Positions 34,445 through 41,765 of a stretch of 47,555 nt of DNA are shown piece by piece (the first letter of the stretch is position 1; each line of letters begins with the position of its first letter). The notes beneath the pieces were generated by a model. The model was not told the origin of the DNA and made no database searches. It worked only from the letters and a program-made list of their open reading frames with translations. A program made the translations under genes and the position numbers. The stretch is taken from contig CANFOM010000019.1 of assembly GCA_947448725.1 (NCBI GenBank), positions 1 through 47,555 of the forward strand, in the 5' to 3' direction. Origin of the DNA: Bacteroidota bacterium (lineage in GTDB: Bacteria > Bacteroidota > Bacteroidia > Chitinophagales > Chitinophagaceae).

Positions 34445-34467
34445 GTGCCTATTAATCATGTAGGCAC
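34445..34467 (-). terminator. Terminator of the FISUMP transcript with the stop codon in its loop
   Basis: GTGCCTA, a nine-base loop and TAGGCAC form a hairpin. On the minus strand it runs into TTTTTTATTTT, a strong rho-independent signal. The loop contains the FISUMP stop codon (34452-34454), so the last codons form one arm. On the plus strand no T tract follows, so it serves mainly the minus transcript. Confidence 0.7.
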
Positions 34468-35135
34468 CTTACAGCACTACCACCAACTTTACCCATATTC
34501 GCAGAGTCGATAACAGCAGAGAAAGGATACAATAAATAAGTATACCCCATATTAGAAGCGATGTCATCACTTGCCCAATAATAACCAAAGGTTGGATTTC
34601 CAAGAGATGCACCTCCACCCATATATCCTCCAGGAAGTGCTGTAAATCCAGAAACATTCGTGGCCACATTTCCAGAAGCCCAATGTGTTGTTCCTGATTC
34701 TTTTAGTTTGCCACCAGCAGTTGATGCACCTCCTTCAAAATTATATAATACTCTCCATTCAGCCCTACTTGGAACATGCCAATTAGTGGGGCACAATCCT
34801 CTTGTATTGGTGATAGCATACCAATTATACAATTTCCCATAATCTGGATTACTGAGGGAAAAGTTCCCCCCTTCTGCAGCAGTGGGATATACCCATGCTC
34901 CATCTGCTGGACCGGGGTTATTGACAAAAGAGATCCATTCGGTAGTGGTAGTTGCATTTCCAATAGCAGTGCCATCACTATAGGTGGTAACATTTAAGTT
35001 TTCTAACATCCAGGTTTGAGTTCCAATAACAACAGATTTGTATTGCTTATTCACAAAAAGTCCTTGTGGAAAAATTTGTGCAGCTAAAGGAAAAATAATG
35101 ATAGTATTTAAAAATAATACGAATGCTAATTTCAT
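34452..35135 (-). CDS. Exported FISUMP-domain protein
   Basis: The 227-residue protein has a signal peptide (MKLAFVLFLNTIIIFPLAAQ) and one Fibrobacter succinogenes major paralogous domain. Typical blocks are VVIGTQTWMLENLNVTTYSDG (about 34-54), YGKLYNWYAITNTRGLCPTNWHVPSRAEW (about 103-131), GGKLKESG, SGFTALPGGYM, YYWASDD and GGSAVRCLHD at the end. The domain is common in secreted Bacteroidota and Fibrobacterota proteins but its function is unknown; it has a C-type-lectin-like look. Its start is 12 bases after the stop of the 1039-residue repeat protein, so the two form an operon. A terminator hairpin overlaps its stop codon. Confidence 0.85.
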   Translation of the reverse strand: MKLAFVLFLNTIIIFPLAAQIFPQGLFVNKQYKSVVIGTQTWMLENLNVTTYSDGTAIGNATTTTEWISFVNNPGPADGAWVYPTAAEGGNFSLSNPDYGKLYNWYAITNTRGLCPTNWHVPSRAEWRVLYNFEGGASTAGGKLKESGTTHWASGNVATNVSGFTALPGGYMGGGASLGNPTFGYYWASDDIASNMGYTYLLYPFSAVIDSANMGKVGGSAVRCLHD

Positions 35136-35147
35136 CTCATTTATTTT

Positions 35148-38100
35148 TTAGAAATTTTGAACAATGGCTCCATAATAATTGGTGCCGTCATAAATCAAGG
35201 TTACAATATCAATTTTAGTACCAGCATTTGTAAAAGCGGGCGCTGTCCCTCCTGCCCATTTTAAATTGGCAGGCCAAGCAGTAACTTCTCTATTTCCGGT
35301 TGCATCTTGTACAAATTTTATTAAGTAAGTACCTATGGCAGGATTTGTAAAAGTTAATGAACTGATAGTAGTACCCATTGAAACAGTAAAAATATTGCCT
35401 AAACTTAAATTAATATTTGTAGTAGAAGCAGCTGTAATACTACCTGGTTGAACTGAGGAAGAATATCTAGTTGCTTTTATAGAATCCGCAATAGTCAATC
35501 CAGTAATCGTAGGATTCAATTTATCTAATTTAAGATTAATTCTATTAGACAATGCAACAGTGTCTCGAGCGAACCTTAAGCTTAGCATAGTAGAAGTATC
35601 TGAAACTTTAAGCCTTGTGGTTAACATATTTGCTGTATCTGAAACCTTAAGTCTCGTATTTAACATATTTGAGGTGTCACTTATTTTTAAACGATTGGAA
35701 AGCATACTTGCAGTATCGGAAACCTTTAGTCTTGTGGTTAACATATTTGCTGTATCTGAAACCTTAAGTCTCGTAGTTAGCATATTCGCTGTATCACTTA
35801 TTTTTAAACGATTGTAAAGCATAGATGCAGTATCACTTATTTTTAAACGATTGGAAAGCATACTTGCAGTATCGGAAACCTTAAGTCTCGTAGTTAGCAT
35901 ACTCGCAGTATCGGACACTTTAAGCCTTGTTGTTAACATAGATGCTGTGTCTGATACCTTTAGTCTCGTAGTTAACATATTTGCTGTATCGGAAACCTTT
36001 AGTCTAGTGGTTAACATACTTGCTGTATCTGAAACCTTTAGTCTTGTAGTTAACATATTTGAGGTGTCACTTATTTTTAAACGATTCGAAAGCATAGATG
36101 CAGTATCACTTATTTTTAAACGATTGGAAAGCATACTTGCAGTATCGGAAACCTTAAGTCTCGTAGTTAGCATACTCGCAGTATCGGAAACTTTAAGCCT
36201 TGTTGTTAACATAGATGCTGTGTCTGATACCTTTAGTCTCGTAGTTAGCATATTCGCTGTATCGGAAACCTTTAGTCTAGTGGTTAACATACTTGCAGTA
36301 TCGCTAATTTTTAAACGATTTGAAAGCATAGATGCAGTATCGGAAAATTTGATTCTCGTAGTTAACATTGATGCGGTGTCTGATACCTTTAGTCTTGTAG
36401 TTAGCATACTCGCAGTATCGGAAACTTTAAGCCTTGTTGTTAACATAGATGCTGTGTCTGAAACCTTTAGTCTAGTGGTTAACATACTTGCAGTATCGCT
36501 AATTTTTAAACGATTTGAAAGCATAAAAGTAGTATCTGTACTATTTAAATAAGTTGTATTGTCATAACTTATACTAGTACCAGTAGCCTTAACTAATCCA
36601 GTGCCATTTAATTGAGTTTGCCCTCCTAAACCAGTTAATGTGTAGATAGGCACATTTAAATTACCCGTAGTTGAACTAAAAGTAGCTGCACCAGATGCAC
36701 CAATAGTTGTTAAAGAATAAATTTGTGCATTATCTGTAACATTGGATAAACCTACTTTTGATTTGCTAATCCCGGTTGAAATTTTAATATTAGTAATGCT
36801 AGCATCAGCTAAATCTGCAGTAGCAATTGTACCATCGAAAATTTTTGATGAAGTAATTGCATTATCTTTTATAACTGGGGAATCGGGTGTATTGGTTAAA
36901 TCTCCTGCTAATTTTATTAACCCATAGTCTACAGCTGTTGCTGGACTGGCACCTCCTGCTGTAATTGTATTGGCTACTTGAGTAACATAGGTGGTTACCG
37001 CCAATGCAGTAGGAAACTTTATATTATTTTGTTCAGAGGTAAGTGACAAATTAATGGACTTATTAATTGTATCCATTTTGGAATTAATTCTAGTAGACAA
37101 ACTAGCGGTATCTCTTTTTTGTAAAAGAAAAGAAGTGTCTTTGTTCATTCGATTATTTAACATCGCAGTCGTATCCAATGAGCTAAGTTTTAAATTAATT
37201 CTAGTAGACAATGTTGCGGTATCTCTTTTTTGTAAAAGAAAAGAAGTGTCTTTGTTAATTCGATTATTTAACATCACAGTCGTATCCAATGAGCTAAGTT
37301 TTAAATTAATTCTAGTAGACAATGTTGCGGTATCATATGAACTAAGTTTTAAATTGATCCTATTGGACAACGTGATTGTATCCGTTAAATTTAATTTGGT
37401 TGATATAGAAGTATTAATGGGTGTTATATCAAATGTCTTTGAAGCCAATTGAGTGGGCGTGACATAGGCTAAAATACTATCTGCAAGGTTTATTTTTAAA
37501 TTGATTCTATTATTAAGAAAGCTAGTGTCATAGGTTTTCGCAGCTAATTGATAGGGAGTAACAAAAATAGTAGCACTATCGCTTGAATTTAATTTTGAAT
37601 TTAATTCGGTGTTAACTTTAATCAAGGTAGAATCGAGAATGGTTGAGCCATTAGCTAAACTATGAATTATGTTTTTATAGGGCAATAACATTGCTGCAGT
37701 ATCCGTACTACTTAATTTCTTATCAAAATCAATCGAAAGCAAATTCAACTTATCTGATTTTAGATAATTAGCAAGCATTTTAGCTGTATCTGCAATAGAT
37801 AATTTATTACTTACATCCACCGAATTAGCACTATATAAAGCATAAGGCACAGTGCCAAAAGGAGTCGTTCCAAGATCTACCCATTCTTTAGTGTAATCCC
37901 AATCAATGGGTGGGGAAACTGGGGCTATGGAAATTTTTATATTTAAAAAAAAGGGGCCGTTGGCCCAATCAATTCTTGTTAAACTTTTAGCAACTCCGCT
38001 TACCCATTTGCCTCCACCTATGGTAATATTAAAAACTCCAAATGCATCCGTATTTGTTTGATGTAGTTCTGTAAATACTTTATTGCCAGATTCAGTACTT

Positions 38101-38267
38101 TGAATGATACTAGATTCAATATATAACTTCTTATCTTTCGCGGGATTGGTAAAATTATCTTTAGCTATTGCCTGAAAAAATATTCCATTGTTATTTACCT
38201 GCGCTAACAAAGTATTCGTAAATAGTATAGAAATAATTAATAAATTAATTTTTATATATTGTTTCAA
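35148..38267 (-). CDS. Secreted 1039-residue protein with 24 tandem 13-residue repeats
   Basis: A signal peptide (MKQYIKINLLIISILFTNTLLAQ) precedes an N-terminal domain (about 24-140) of the kind found in many secreted Bacteroidota proteins (FFQAIAKDNFTNPAKDKKLYIESSI). A region of SDTA-type repeats follows (about 155-400, including a 37-residue repeat in two copies). A linker (about 430-585) then leads to 24 units of consensus KVSDTASMLTTRL (residues 588-899). The C-terminal domain (about 930-1039, with AWPANLKWAGGTAPAFTNAG and TLIYDGTNYYGAIVQNF) resembles ends of phage tail fibre and adhesin-like proteins. It may be a stalk with a terminal head, but that is inference. The start is TTG, and a five-codon minicistron overlaps it. 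No lipobox or T9SS tail is seen. Confidence 0.8.
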   Translation of the reverse strand: MKQYIKINLLIISILFTNTLLAQVNNNGIFFQAIAKDNFTNPAKDKKLYIESSIIQSTESGNKVFTELHQTNTDAFGVFNITIGGGKWVSGVAKSLTRIDWANGPFFLNIKISIAPVSPPIDWDYTKEWVDLGTTPFGTVPYALYSANSVDVSNKLSIADTAKMLANYLKSDKLNLLSIDFDKKLSSTDTAAMLLPYKNIIHSLANGSTILDSTLIKVNTELNSKLNSSDSATIFVTPYQLAAKTYDTSFLNNRINLKINLADSILAYVTPTQLASKTFDITPINTSISTKLNLTDTITLSNRINLKLSSYDTATLSTRINLKLSSLDTTVMLNNRINKDTSFLLQKRDTATLSTRINLKLSSLDTTAMLNNRMNKDTSFLLQKRDTASLSTRINSKMDTINKSINLSLTSEQNNIKFPTALAVTTYVTQVANTITAGGASPATAVDYGLIKLAGDLTNTPDSPVIKDNAITSSKIFDGTIATADLADASITNIKISTGISKSKVGLSNVTDNAQIYSLTTIGASGAATFSSTTGNLNVPIYTLTGLGGQTQLNGTGLVKATGTSISYDNTTYLNSTDTTFMLSNRLKISDTASMLTTRLKVSDTASMLTTRLKVSDTASMLTTRLKVSDTASMLTTRIKFSDTASMLSNRLKISDTASMLTTRLKVSDTANMLTTRLKVSDTASMLTTRLKVSDTASMLTTRLKVSDTASMLSNRLKISDTASMLSNRLKISDTSNMLTTRLKVSDTASMLTTRLKVSDTANMLTTRLKVSDTASMLTTRLKVSDTASMLTTRLKVSDTASMLSNRLKISDTASMLYNRLKISDTANMLTTRLKVSDTANMLTTRLKVSDTASMLSNRLKISDTSNMLNTRLKVSDTANMLTTRLKVSDTSTMLSLRFARDTVALSNRINLKLDKLNPTITGLTIADSIKATRYSSSVQPGSITAASTTNINLSLGNIFTVSMGTTISSLTFTNPAIGTYLIKFVQDATGNREVTAWPANLKWAGGTAPAFTNAGTKIDIVTLIYDGTNYYGAIVQNF
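35571..36506 (-). repeat. Tandem array of 24 units of 39 bp within the repeat protein
   Basis: Twenty-four in-frame 39-bp units code for K(V/I)SDTA(S/N)MLTTRL and the variant KISDTASMLSNRL. A higher-order pattern is visible: units 6-9 nearly repeat units 13-16 at the DNA level, a seven-unit (273-bp) period. This indicates recent block duplication. Units 1-3 repeat part of the same block. Confidence 0.9.
37091..37312 (-). repeat. 111-bp direct repeat, two copies
   Basis: Two adjacent near-identical 111-bp copies (37091-37201 and 37202-37312) code for a 37-residue unit containing DTATLSTRINLKLSSLDTT and NNRINKDTSFLLQKR. A partial third copy begins at 37313. Confidence 0.85.
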
Positions 38268-38368
38268 AATAGGTGTTTCATTTATTTATTTTATATGCTT
38301 ACAAAATAAAGTTAAATAGTGAAAATTTAATTAAGCCCTAGGCCTCAAATAAATAGTTAAATAGCGAA

Positions 38369-38403
38369 TTTTGAGTTTATACAAATTAAAAGGAATATGT
38401 TTA
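38369..38403 (+). promoter_or_regulatory. Promoter of the response regulator gene
   Basis: TTTTG (38369-38373), 22 bases and TATGTTTA (38396-38403, one base off TAnnTTTG) form a plausible -33/-7 pair 30 bases before the ATG at 38434. Confidence 0.5.
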
Positions 38404-38433
38404 TAGCGGTTAAAAAAATATTTTAATTAAGCT

Positions 38434-39027
38434 ATGTTATATAATAAAATTTTAATTTTAGAAGATGATATGATTGTAGGAATCGATTTACAAGAATTAT
38501 TAAATCAAGCCGGCTACGATACCATATTACTTCACAATTACGAGGATGCTATTAATCAATTAAAGGGGTTCAAACCCAATCTGGCTATATGTGATATCAA
38601 TCTTGGGCAAGGTGAATCTGGTATAGATTTTGTAAAAAAAGCAGCTACCATATTACCTAAATTAGAAATTATTTACGTAACGGCATTTAGCACCAATCAA
38701 ATTATTGAAAAAGCAGATTTAACCAAGCCTTTAAACTATATTATTAAACCTTGGAATGAGGAACAAATAAAAGTGACGGTCAAAAGGGCATTTACTCATA
38801 TTGAAAATAAATATGCCAAAAATGAAGTGATTCAAAAATTAAGTTTAACGGAATATAAAATAATTGAGCTAATTTCTCAACAAAAAAAGAGTAAAGAAAT
38901 TGCTGAAACTTTATTTGTATCTGTAAAAACAATTCGTAATCATCGGTACAATATCATCAAAAAATTGAATTTACCTAATGAGAACAATAGTTTATTAAAA
39001 TGGGCATTAACCAATTTACATCTTTAA
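38434..39027 (+). CDS. Orphan response regulator, REC plus LuxR-type HTH
   Basis: The 197-residue protein has a receiver domain (1-120) with the acidic pair Asp11-Asp12, phosphoacceptor Asp54 in AICDINLG, Thr83 and Lys105 in NYIIKPW. A LuxR/FixJ-type DNA-binding domain follows (about 130-197, LSLTEYKIIELISQQKKSKEIAETLFVSVKTIRNHRYNI). It is a cytosolic transcription regulator of the NarL type. No histidine kinase is next to it, so its partner lies elsewhere. It is divergent from the repeat-protein operon and nine bases upstream of the small T9SS-sorted protein, which is probably in the same transcript. This makes nearby surface-protein genes candidate targets. Confidence 0.92.
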   Translation: MLYNKILILEDDMIVGIDLQELLNQAGYDTILLHNYEDAINQLKGFKPNLAICDINLGQGESGIDFVKKAATILPKLEIIYVTAFSTNQIIEKADLTKPLNYIIKPWNEEQIKVTVKRAFTHIENKYAKNEVIQKLSLTEYKIIELISQQKKSKEIAETLFVSVKTIRNHRYNIIKKLNLPNENNSLLKWALTNLHL

Positions 39028-39036
39028 AAATAGTTT

Positions 39037-39549
39037 GTGAAAATTTATAGTTTACGATACGTATTTTTTATAATTATTTTATTTTTTTTTAGTCCTTTAA
39101 CAGCTCAACTAAAAACTTCTTACTTAATAAGTAGTATCAGATTAAAATCCGTTATTAACAATAATATTTCTCCTTTCCAATTTAAAAGCACTTCAAATTG
39201 TATCGATGTTCAAACTGGAATTAATGTCTTACATACAAATAATGGCAATGAGGATTTTGTCATTAACTGCGCTGTTAAAATAAACTTCAATACTTTAGGC
39301 CTAAAGTTTTATCCCAATCCAGTTGTCAACAATGCAAAAGTTAAATTTATTGGTATACCGCCACTTAAAGATATTTATAACTTAACTATTTATTCCACTA
39401 CAGGAGCATTAATACAGTCAAGAAAAGAGACTGGATATAGCCTTTTCCAAGGCTTGGTACTTAATTTAAGTGCTTTACCCATGGGGACTTATTTTATACA
39501 AATTGAGTCAATCTATACCTTAGACTTAGTTAAATTCATAAAAAGATAG
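39037..39549 (+). CDS. Small secreted protein with a type IX secretion sorting domain
   Basis: The 170-residue protein starts with GTG at 39037, nine bases after the regulator stop. A signal peptide (MKIYSLRYVFFIIILFFFSPLTAQ) is followed by only about 65 residues of unknown sequence containing two cysteines. A type A T9SS C-terminal domain fills the rest (about 87-170): LKFYPNPVVNNAKVKF, YNLTIYSTTGALIQ, LNLSALPMGTYFIQIES and the final KFIKR. Such tails direct export through the type IX system and anchoring or release at the surface. The cargo is too short for an enzyme. Co-transcription with a response regulator is unusual and suggests a regulated or signalling surface factor, though this is inference. 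Confidence 0.8.
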   Translation: MKIYSLRYVFFIIILFFFSPLTAQLKTSYLISSIRLKSVINNNISPFQFKSTSNCIDVQTGINVLHTNNGNEDFVINCAVKINFNTLGLKFYPNPVVNNAKVKFIGIPPLKDIYNLTIYSTTGALIQSRKETGYSLFQGLVLNLSALPMGTYFIQIESIYTLDLVKFIKR

Positions 39550-39610
39550 AAATAAGTTAAGCGCTAAGCAAATTATTAAATATATTAGCTAATCAACAAA
39601 ATTGATAGCT

Positions 39611-41215
39611 ATGAAAACAATGATGTCGGCCTGCTTTAGTTTATTATTGATGTTACATGCCTATGGCCAAAACACCTACTCCATCCTCCCACAACCTGCA
39701 AAATTAACACCGGCCGAAGGCCATTTTACTTTTAAGAACAATACTAGTATAGTTGTAACAAAGGGTGCTGCATCTTTTGTTGCTGTTGCCAATATGCTCT
39801 CCGATCAAATCAATGGTTCCTTTGGATTAAAGCTTTCGGTTAAAAACAGTAATACAAAATCTAATGCCATCAATTTTATTTTCAATAATCAATTGGCGGA
39901 AGAAGCTTATCAATTAAAAGTAAGCAATAATAAAGTTGACATTGAAGCAAAAACGGGCAAAGGAGCTTTTTATGCCTTGCAATCTTTGTTTCAATTGATG
40001 CCTGCACAAATATTCAGCACTACTCCATCCAGTCTTGCTGCCACTGCTTCGGCTTGTAGTATTGAAGATGCTCCTCGTTTTAACTATCGTGGATTAATGT
40101 TAGATGCTGGTAGGAATTTTTTCCCAGTGGCTTTTATAAAGCGTTACATTGATTTAATGGCTGTGTATAAATTAAATACTTTTCATTGGCATTTAACCGA
40201 AGATCAAGGATGGCGCATTGAAATAAAAAAATATCCTTTACTCACTAGCTTAAGTTCCGTTCGTAAAGAAAGTATGGTAGGCAAATATGATGATATGAAA
40301 TTTGACCATACACCTTACGGCGGATTTTATACGCAAGAAGATATTAAAGAAGTGGTCGCTTATGCGGATAAAAAATTCATTACTATTATTCCTGAAATTG
40401 AAATGCCTGGCCATTCTCAAGCCCTTTTAGCAGCATATCCTCAATTAGGATGCAATCCTGATAAAATTTATGAAGTAGCCACCAAATGGGGTGTTTCAGA
40501 AGATGTACTATGCCCAAGAGAAGAGACTTTTACTTTTATGGAAAATGTACTTACCGAAGTGATCGCTTTATTCCCAGGCAAATACATTCATATAGGGGGA
40601 GATGAGTGTCCTAAAACTCAATGGAAACAAAGTCGTTTTTGCCAAGACCTCATTAAAAAACTTGGATTAAAAAACGAACATGAATTACAAAGTTATTTTA
40701 TTGGAAGAATAGACAAGTTCTTAACTAGCAAAGGAAAAAGAATGTTGGGCTGGGATGAAATACTAGAAGGCGGATTGTCCCCTAATGCCATGGTGATGTC
40801 TTGGAGAGGTACTAGTGGTGGTATTGAAGCTGCAAAATTAAATCACGATGTGGTGATGTCTCCCAATGATTATTTTTATTTAGATTATTACCAAGCCAAC
40901 CCTAAAACAGAGCCATTAGCCATTGGTGGTGATTTACCATTGAGTAAATGTTATTCATTCGAACCTGACTTACCTGAATTAAATGAAGCTCAAACAAAAC
41001 ATATCATTGGCCTTCAAGCCAATGTTTGGACCGAGTATATTAACACAACCGCTTATGCCGAATACATGACTTTTCCAAGAGCCTTGGCATTAGCAGAAAC
41101 TGCATGGTCACCAAAAGCCGAAAAAAATTATAGTGAATTTTTAAAACGAGTACAAAAACAAAAACCCAACATGGACGCATTAAAGATTAATTATTGTCCA
41201 GTTGAGTTTAAGTAG
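39611..41215 (+). CDS. Exported beta-N-acetylhexosaminidase, GH20
   Basis: This glycoside hydrolase family 20 enzyme removes terminal GlcNAc or GalNAc, for example from chitin oligomers, peptidoglycan or glycans. From the ATG at 39611 it has 534 residues with a signal peptide (MKTMMSACFSLLLMLHAYGQ). The GH20b domain (about 22-155) is followed by the catalytic barrel with APRFNYRGLMLDAGRNFF (154-171), FHWHLTEDQGWRIEIKKYP, PEIEMPGHS and the catalytic Asp331-Glu332 pair in HIGGDECPKTQW. VWTEYI and the tryptophan-rich end complete the active site. A hairpin (AGCTAATCAA ... TTGATAGCT) directly abuts the ATG. The gene is followed by a strong terminator and duplicated palindromes. Confidence 0.95.
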   Translation: MKTMMSACFSLLLMLHAYGQNTYSILPQPAKLTPAEGHFTFKNNTSIVVTKGAASFVAVANMLSDQINGSFGLKLSVKNSNTKSNAINFIFNNQLAEEAYQLKVSNNKVDIEAKTGKGAFYALQSLFQLMPAQIFSTTPSSLAATASACSIEDAPRFNYRGLMLDAGRNFFPVAFIKRYIDLMAVYKLNTFHWHLTEDQGWRIEIKKYPLLTSLSSVRKESMVGKYDDMKFDHTPYGGFYTQEDIKEVVAYADKKFITIIPEIEMPGHSQALLAAYPQLGCNPDKIYEVATKWGVSEDVLCPREETFTFMENVLTEVIALFPGKYIHIGGDECPKTQWKQSRFCQDLIKKLGLKNEHELQSYFIGRIDKFLTSKGKRMLGWDEILEGGLSPNAMVMSWRGTSGGIEAAKLNHDVVMSPNDYFYLDYYQANPKTEPLAIGGDLPLSKCYSFEPDLPELNEAQTKHIIGLQANVWTEYINTTAYAEYMTFPRALALAETAWSPKAEKNYSEFLKRVQKQKPNMDALKINYCPVEFK

Positions 41216-41223
41216 GAATAACT

Positions 41224-41259
41224 AACAGGATAGCCGTCGCTTCGCTCCGGCATCCTGTT
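41224..41259. repeat. Hairpin with AACAGGAT arms
   Basis: AACAGGAT, then A-GCCG, an 11-base loop rich in CTTCGCTC, CGGC and ATCCTGTT. Its partner copy lies in the second block near 41401-41432, with a shortened left arm. Confidence 0.6.
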
Positions 41260-41531
41260 AACCCTCAGTGCAAAAGCATAAAAACAATTAGCCTAATGAA
41301 ATTCATTCATTAGGCTAATTGTTATTTCATTCATGCGCAATTTCAAGCAAGCTTGGATCACCTCACTTCGTTCTGCTATCTCTACCTTTTTAAAAGATAG
41401 AGGATAGCCGTCGCTTCGCTCCGGCATCCTGTTAACCCTCAGTGCAAAAGCATAAAAACAAAGCCTAATGAAATTCATTCATTAGGCTAATTGTTATTTC
41501 ATTCATGCGCGATTTCAAGCAAGCTTGGATC
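41227..41531. repeat. 132-bp direct repeat, two copies with a 41-bp spacer
   Basis: Copies 41227-41359 and 41401-41531 agree except for a small indel in the AACAATTAGCC segment and a few bases. Each contains two palindromes. The spacer is 41360-41400. Confidence 0.85.
41283..41323 (+). terminator. Terminator hairpin after the hexosaminidase
   Basis: A perfect 18-base stem (AACAATTAGCCTAATGAA and its complement) with a five-base loop, 67 bases past the stop codon. The second copy (about 41458-41498) keeps only the inner stem. Confidence 0.7.
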
Positions 41532-41625
41532 GCTAAGACTATACAACAAAAGTCCACTTCGTGGCCTTTATGTTATTTAACTCATTCACAAATTCAAGCG
41601 AGCTTGATTTGCTCATTCGTTAAAT

Positions 41626-41662
41626 AACAAAGCCTCAACTTTCGTTGAGGCTTTGTTTTCTT
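41626..41662 (+). terminator. Terminator next to the displaced tRNA end
   Basis: AACAAAGCCTCAAC, TTTC, GTTGAGGCTTTGTT and a T-rich tail. It lies immediately left of the tRNA-like 3' fragment, where the downstream flank of the original tRNA gene would be. Confidence 0.8.
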
Positions 41663-41667
41663 TTTTG

Positions 41668-41712
41668 GTCGGGAAGACAGGATATGAATGTGATTGATAA
41701 TCAATTAGTTAT
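41668..41712. repeat. Left att repeat with displaced tRNA 3' end
   Basis: With the preceding TG it reads TGGTCGGGAAGACAGGAT (41666-41683), whose complement is the acceptor/T-arm end of a tRNA including CCA. ATGAATGTG, then an A/C-variable base, and TTGATAATCAAT follow. It matches 46872-46916 at 43 of 45 positions. The rest of a tRNA is not present here. Confidence 0.8.
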
Positions 41713-41729
41713 ATTTTTAAAAATTGCTT

Positions 41730-41760
41730 CCATAACCAATTTGGTTATGGAAACATAACC
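41730..41760. repeat. GGTTATG repeat cluster at the left end of element 1
   Basis: CCATAACC (41730-41737), AATTT, GGTTATGG (41743-41750) and CATAACC (41754-41760) give three copies of GGTTATG in alternating orientation, including a perfect palindrome. Two further copies lie at the right end (46780-46798). They are candidate arm-type integrase or accessory protein sites. Confidence 0.5.
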
Positions 41761-41765
41761 ATTTA

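Larger units (their letters stand above)
41216..41765. other. 550-bp intergenic region of palindromes at the island border (no gene)
   Basis: This gap between the hexosaminidase and the element 1 lipoprotein holds a duplicated 132-bp block (41227-41359 and 41401-41531). It also has a hairpin with arms TGTTATTTAA/TTAAATAACA (41571-41629), a terminator at 41626-41662, the left att repeat (41668-41712) and the GGTTATG cluster at 41730-41760. Reading frames across it are products of palindromes and not genes. Confidence 0.75.

Noticed and set aside
35571..36506. Regular 39-bp array as a possible CRISPR
   Set aside because: The units are contiguous and coding with no unique spacers, and no cas genes are in the window.
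35560..36552. Long open frames on the plus strand opposite the 39-bp repeats
   Set aside because: They mirror the tandem repeat: a 39-bp unit without a stop in one antisense frame stays open through all units. There is no start context or domain, and the minus frame has a signal peptide and flanking domains.
41293..41478. 61-codon minus-strand frame in the hexosaminidase-att gap
   Set aside because: It runs through duplicated palindromes and terminators, and the peptide has no family features.
41666..41683. Intact tRNA gene at the left att site
   Set aside because: Only the acceptor/T-stem end is present. The adjoining bases do not form T-loop, anticodon or D arms.
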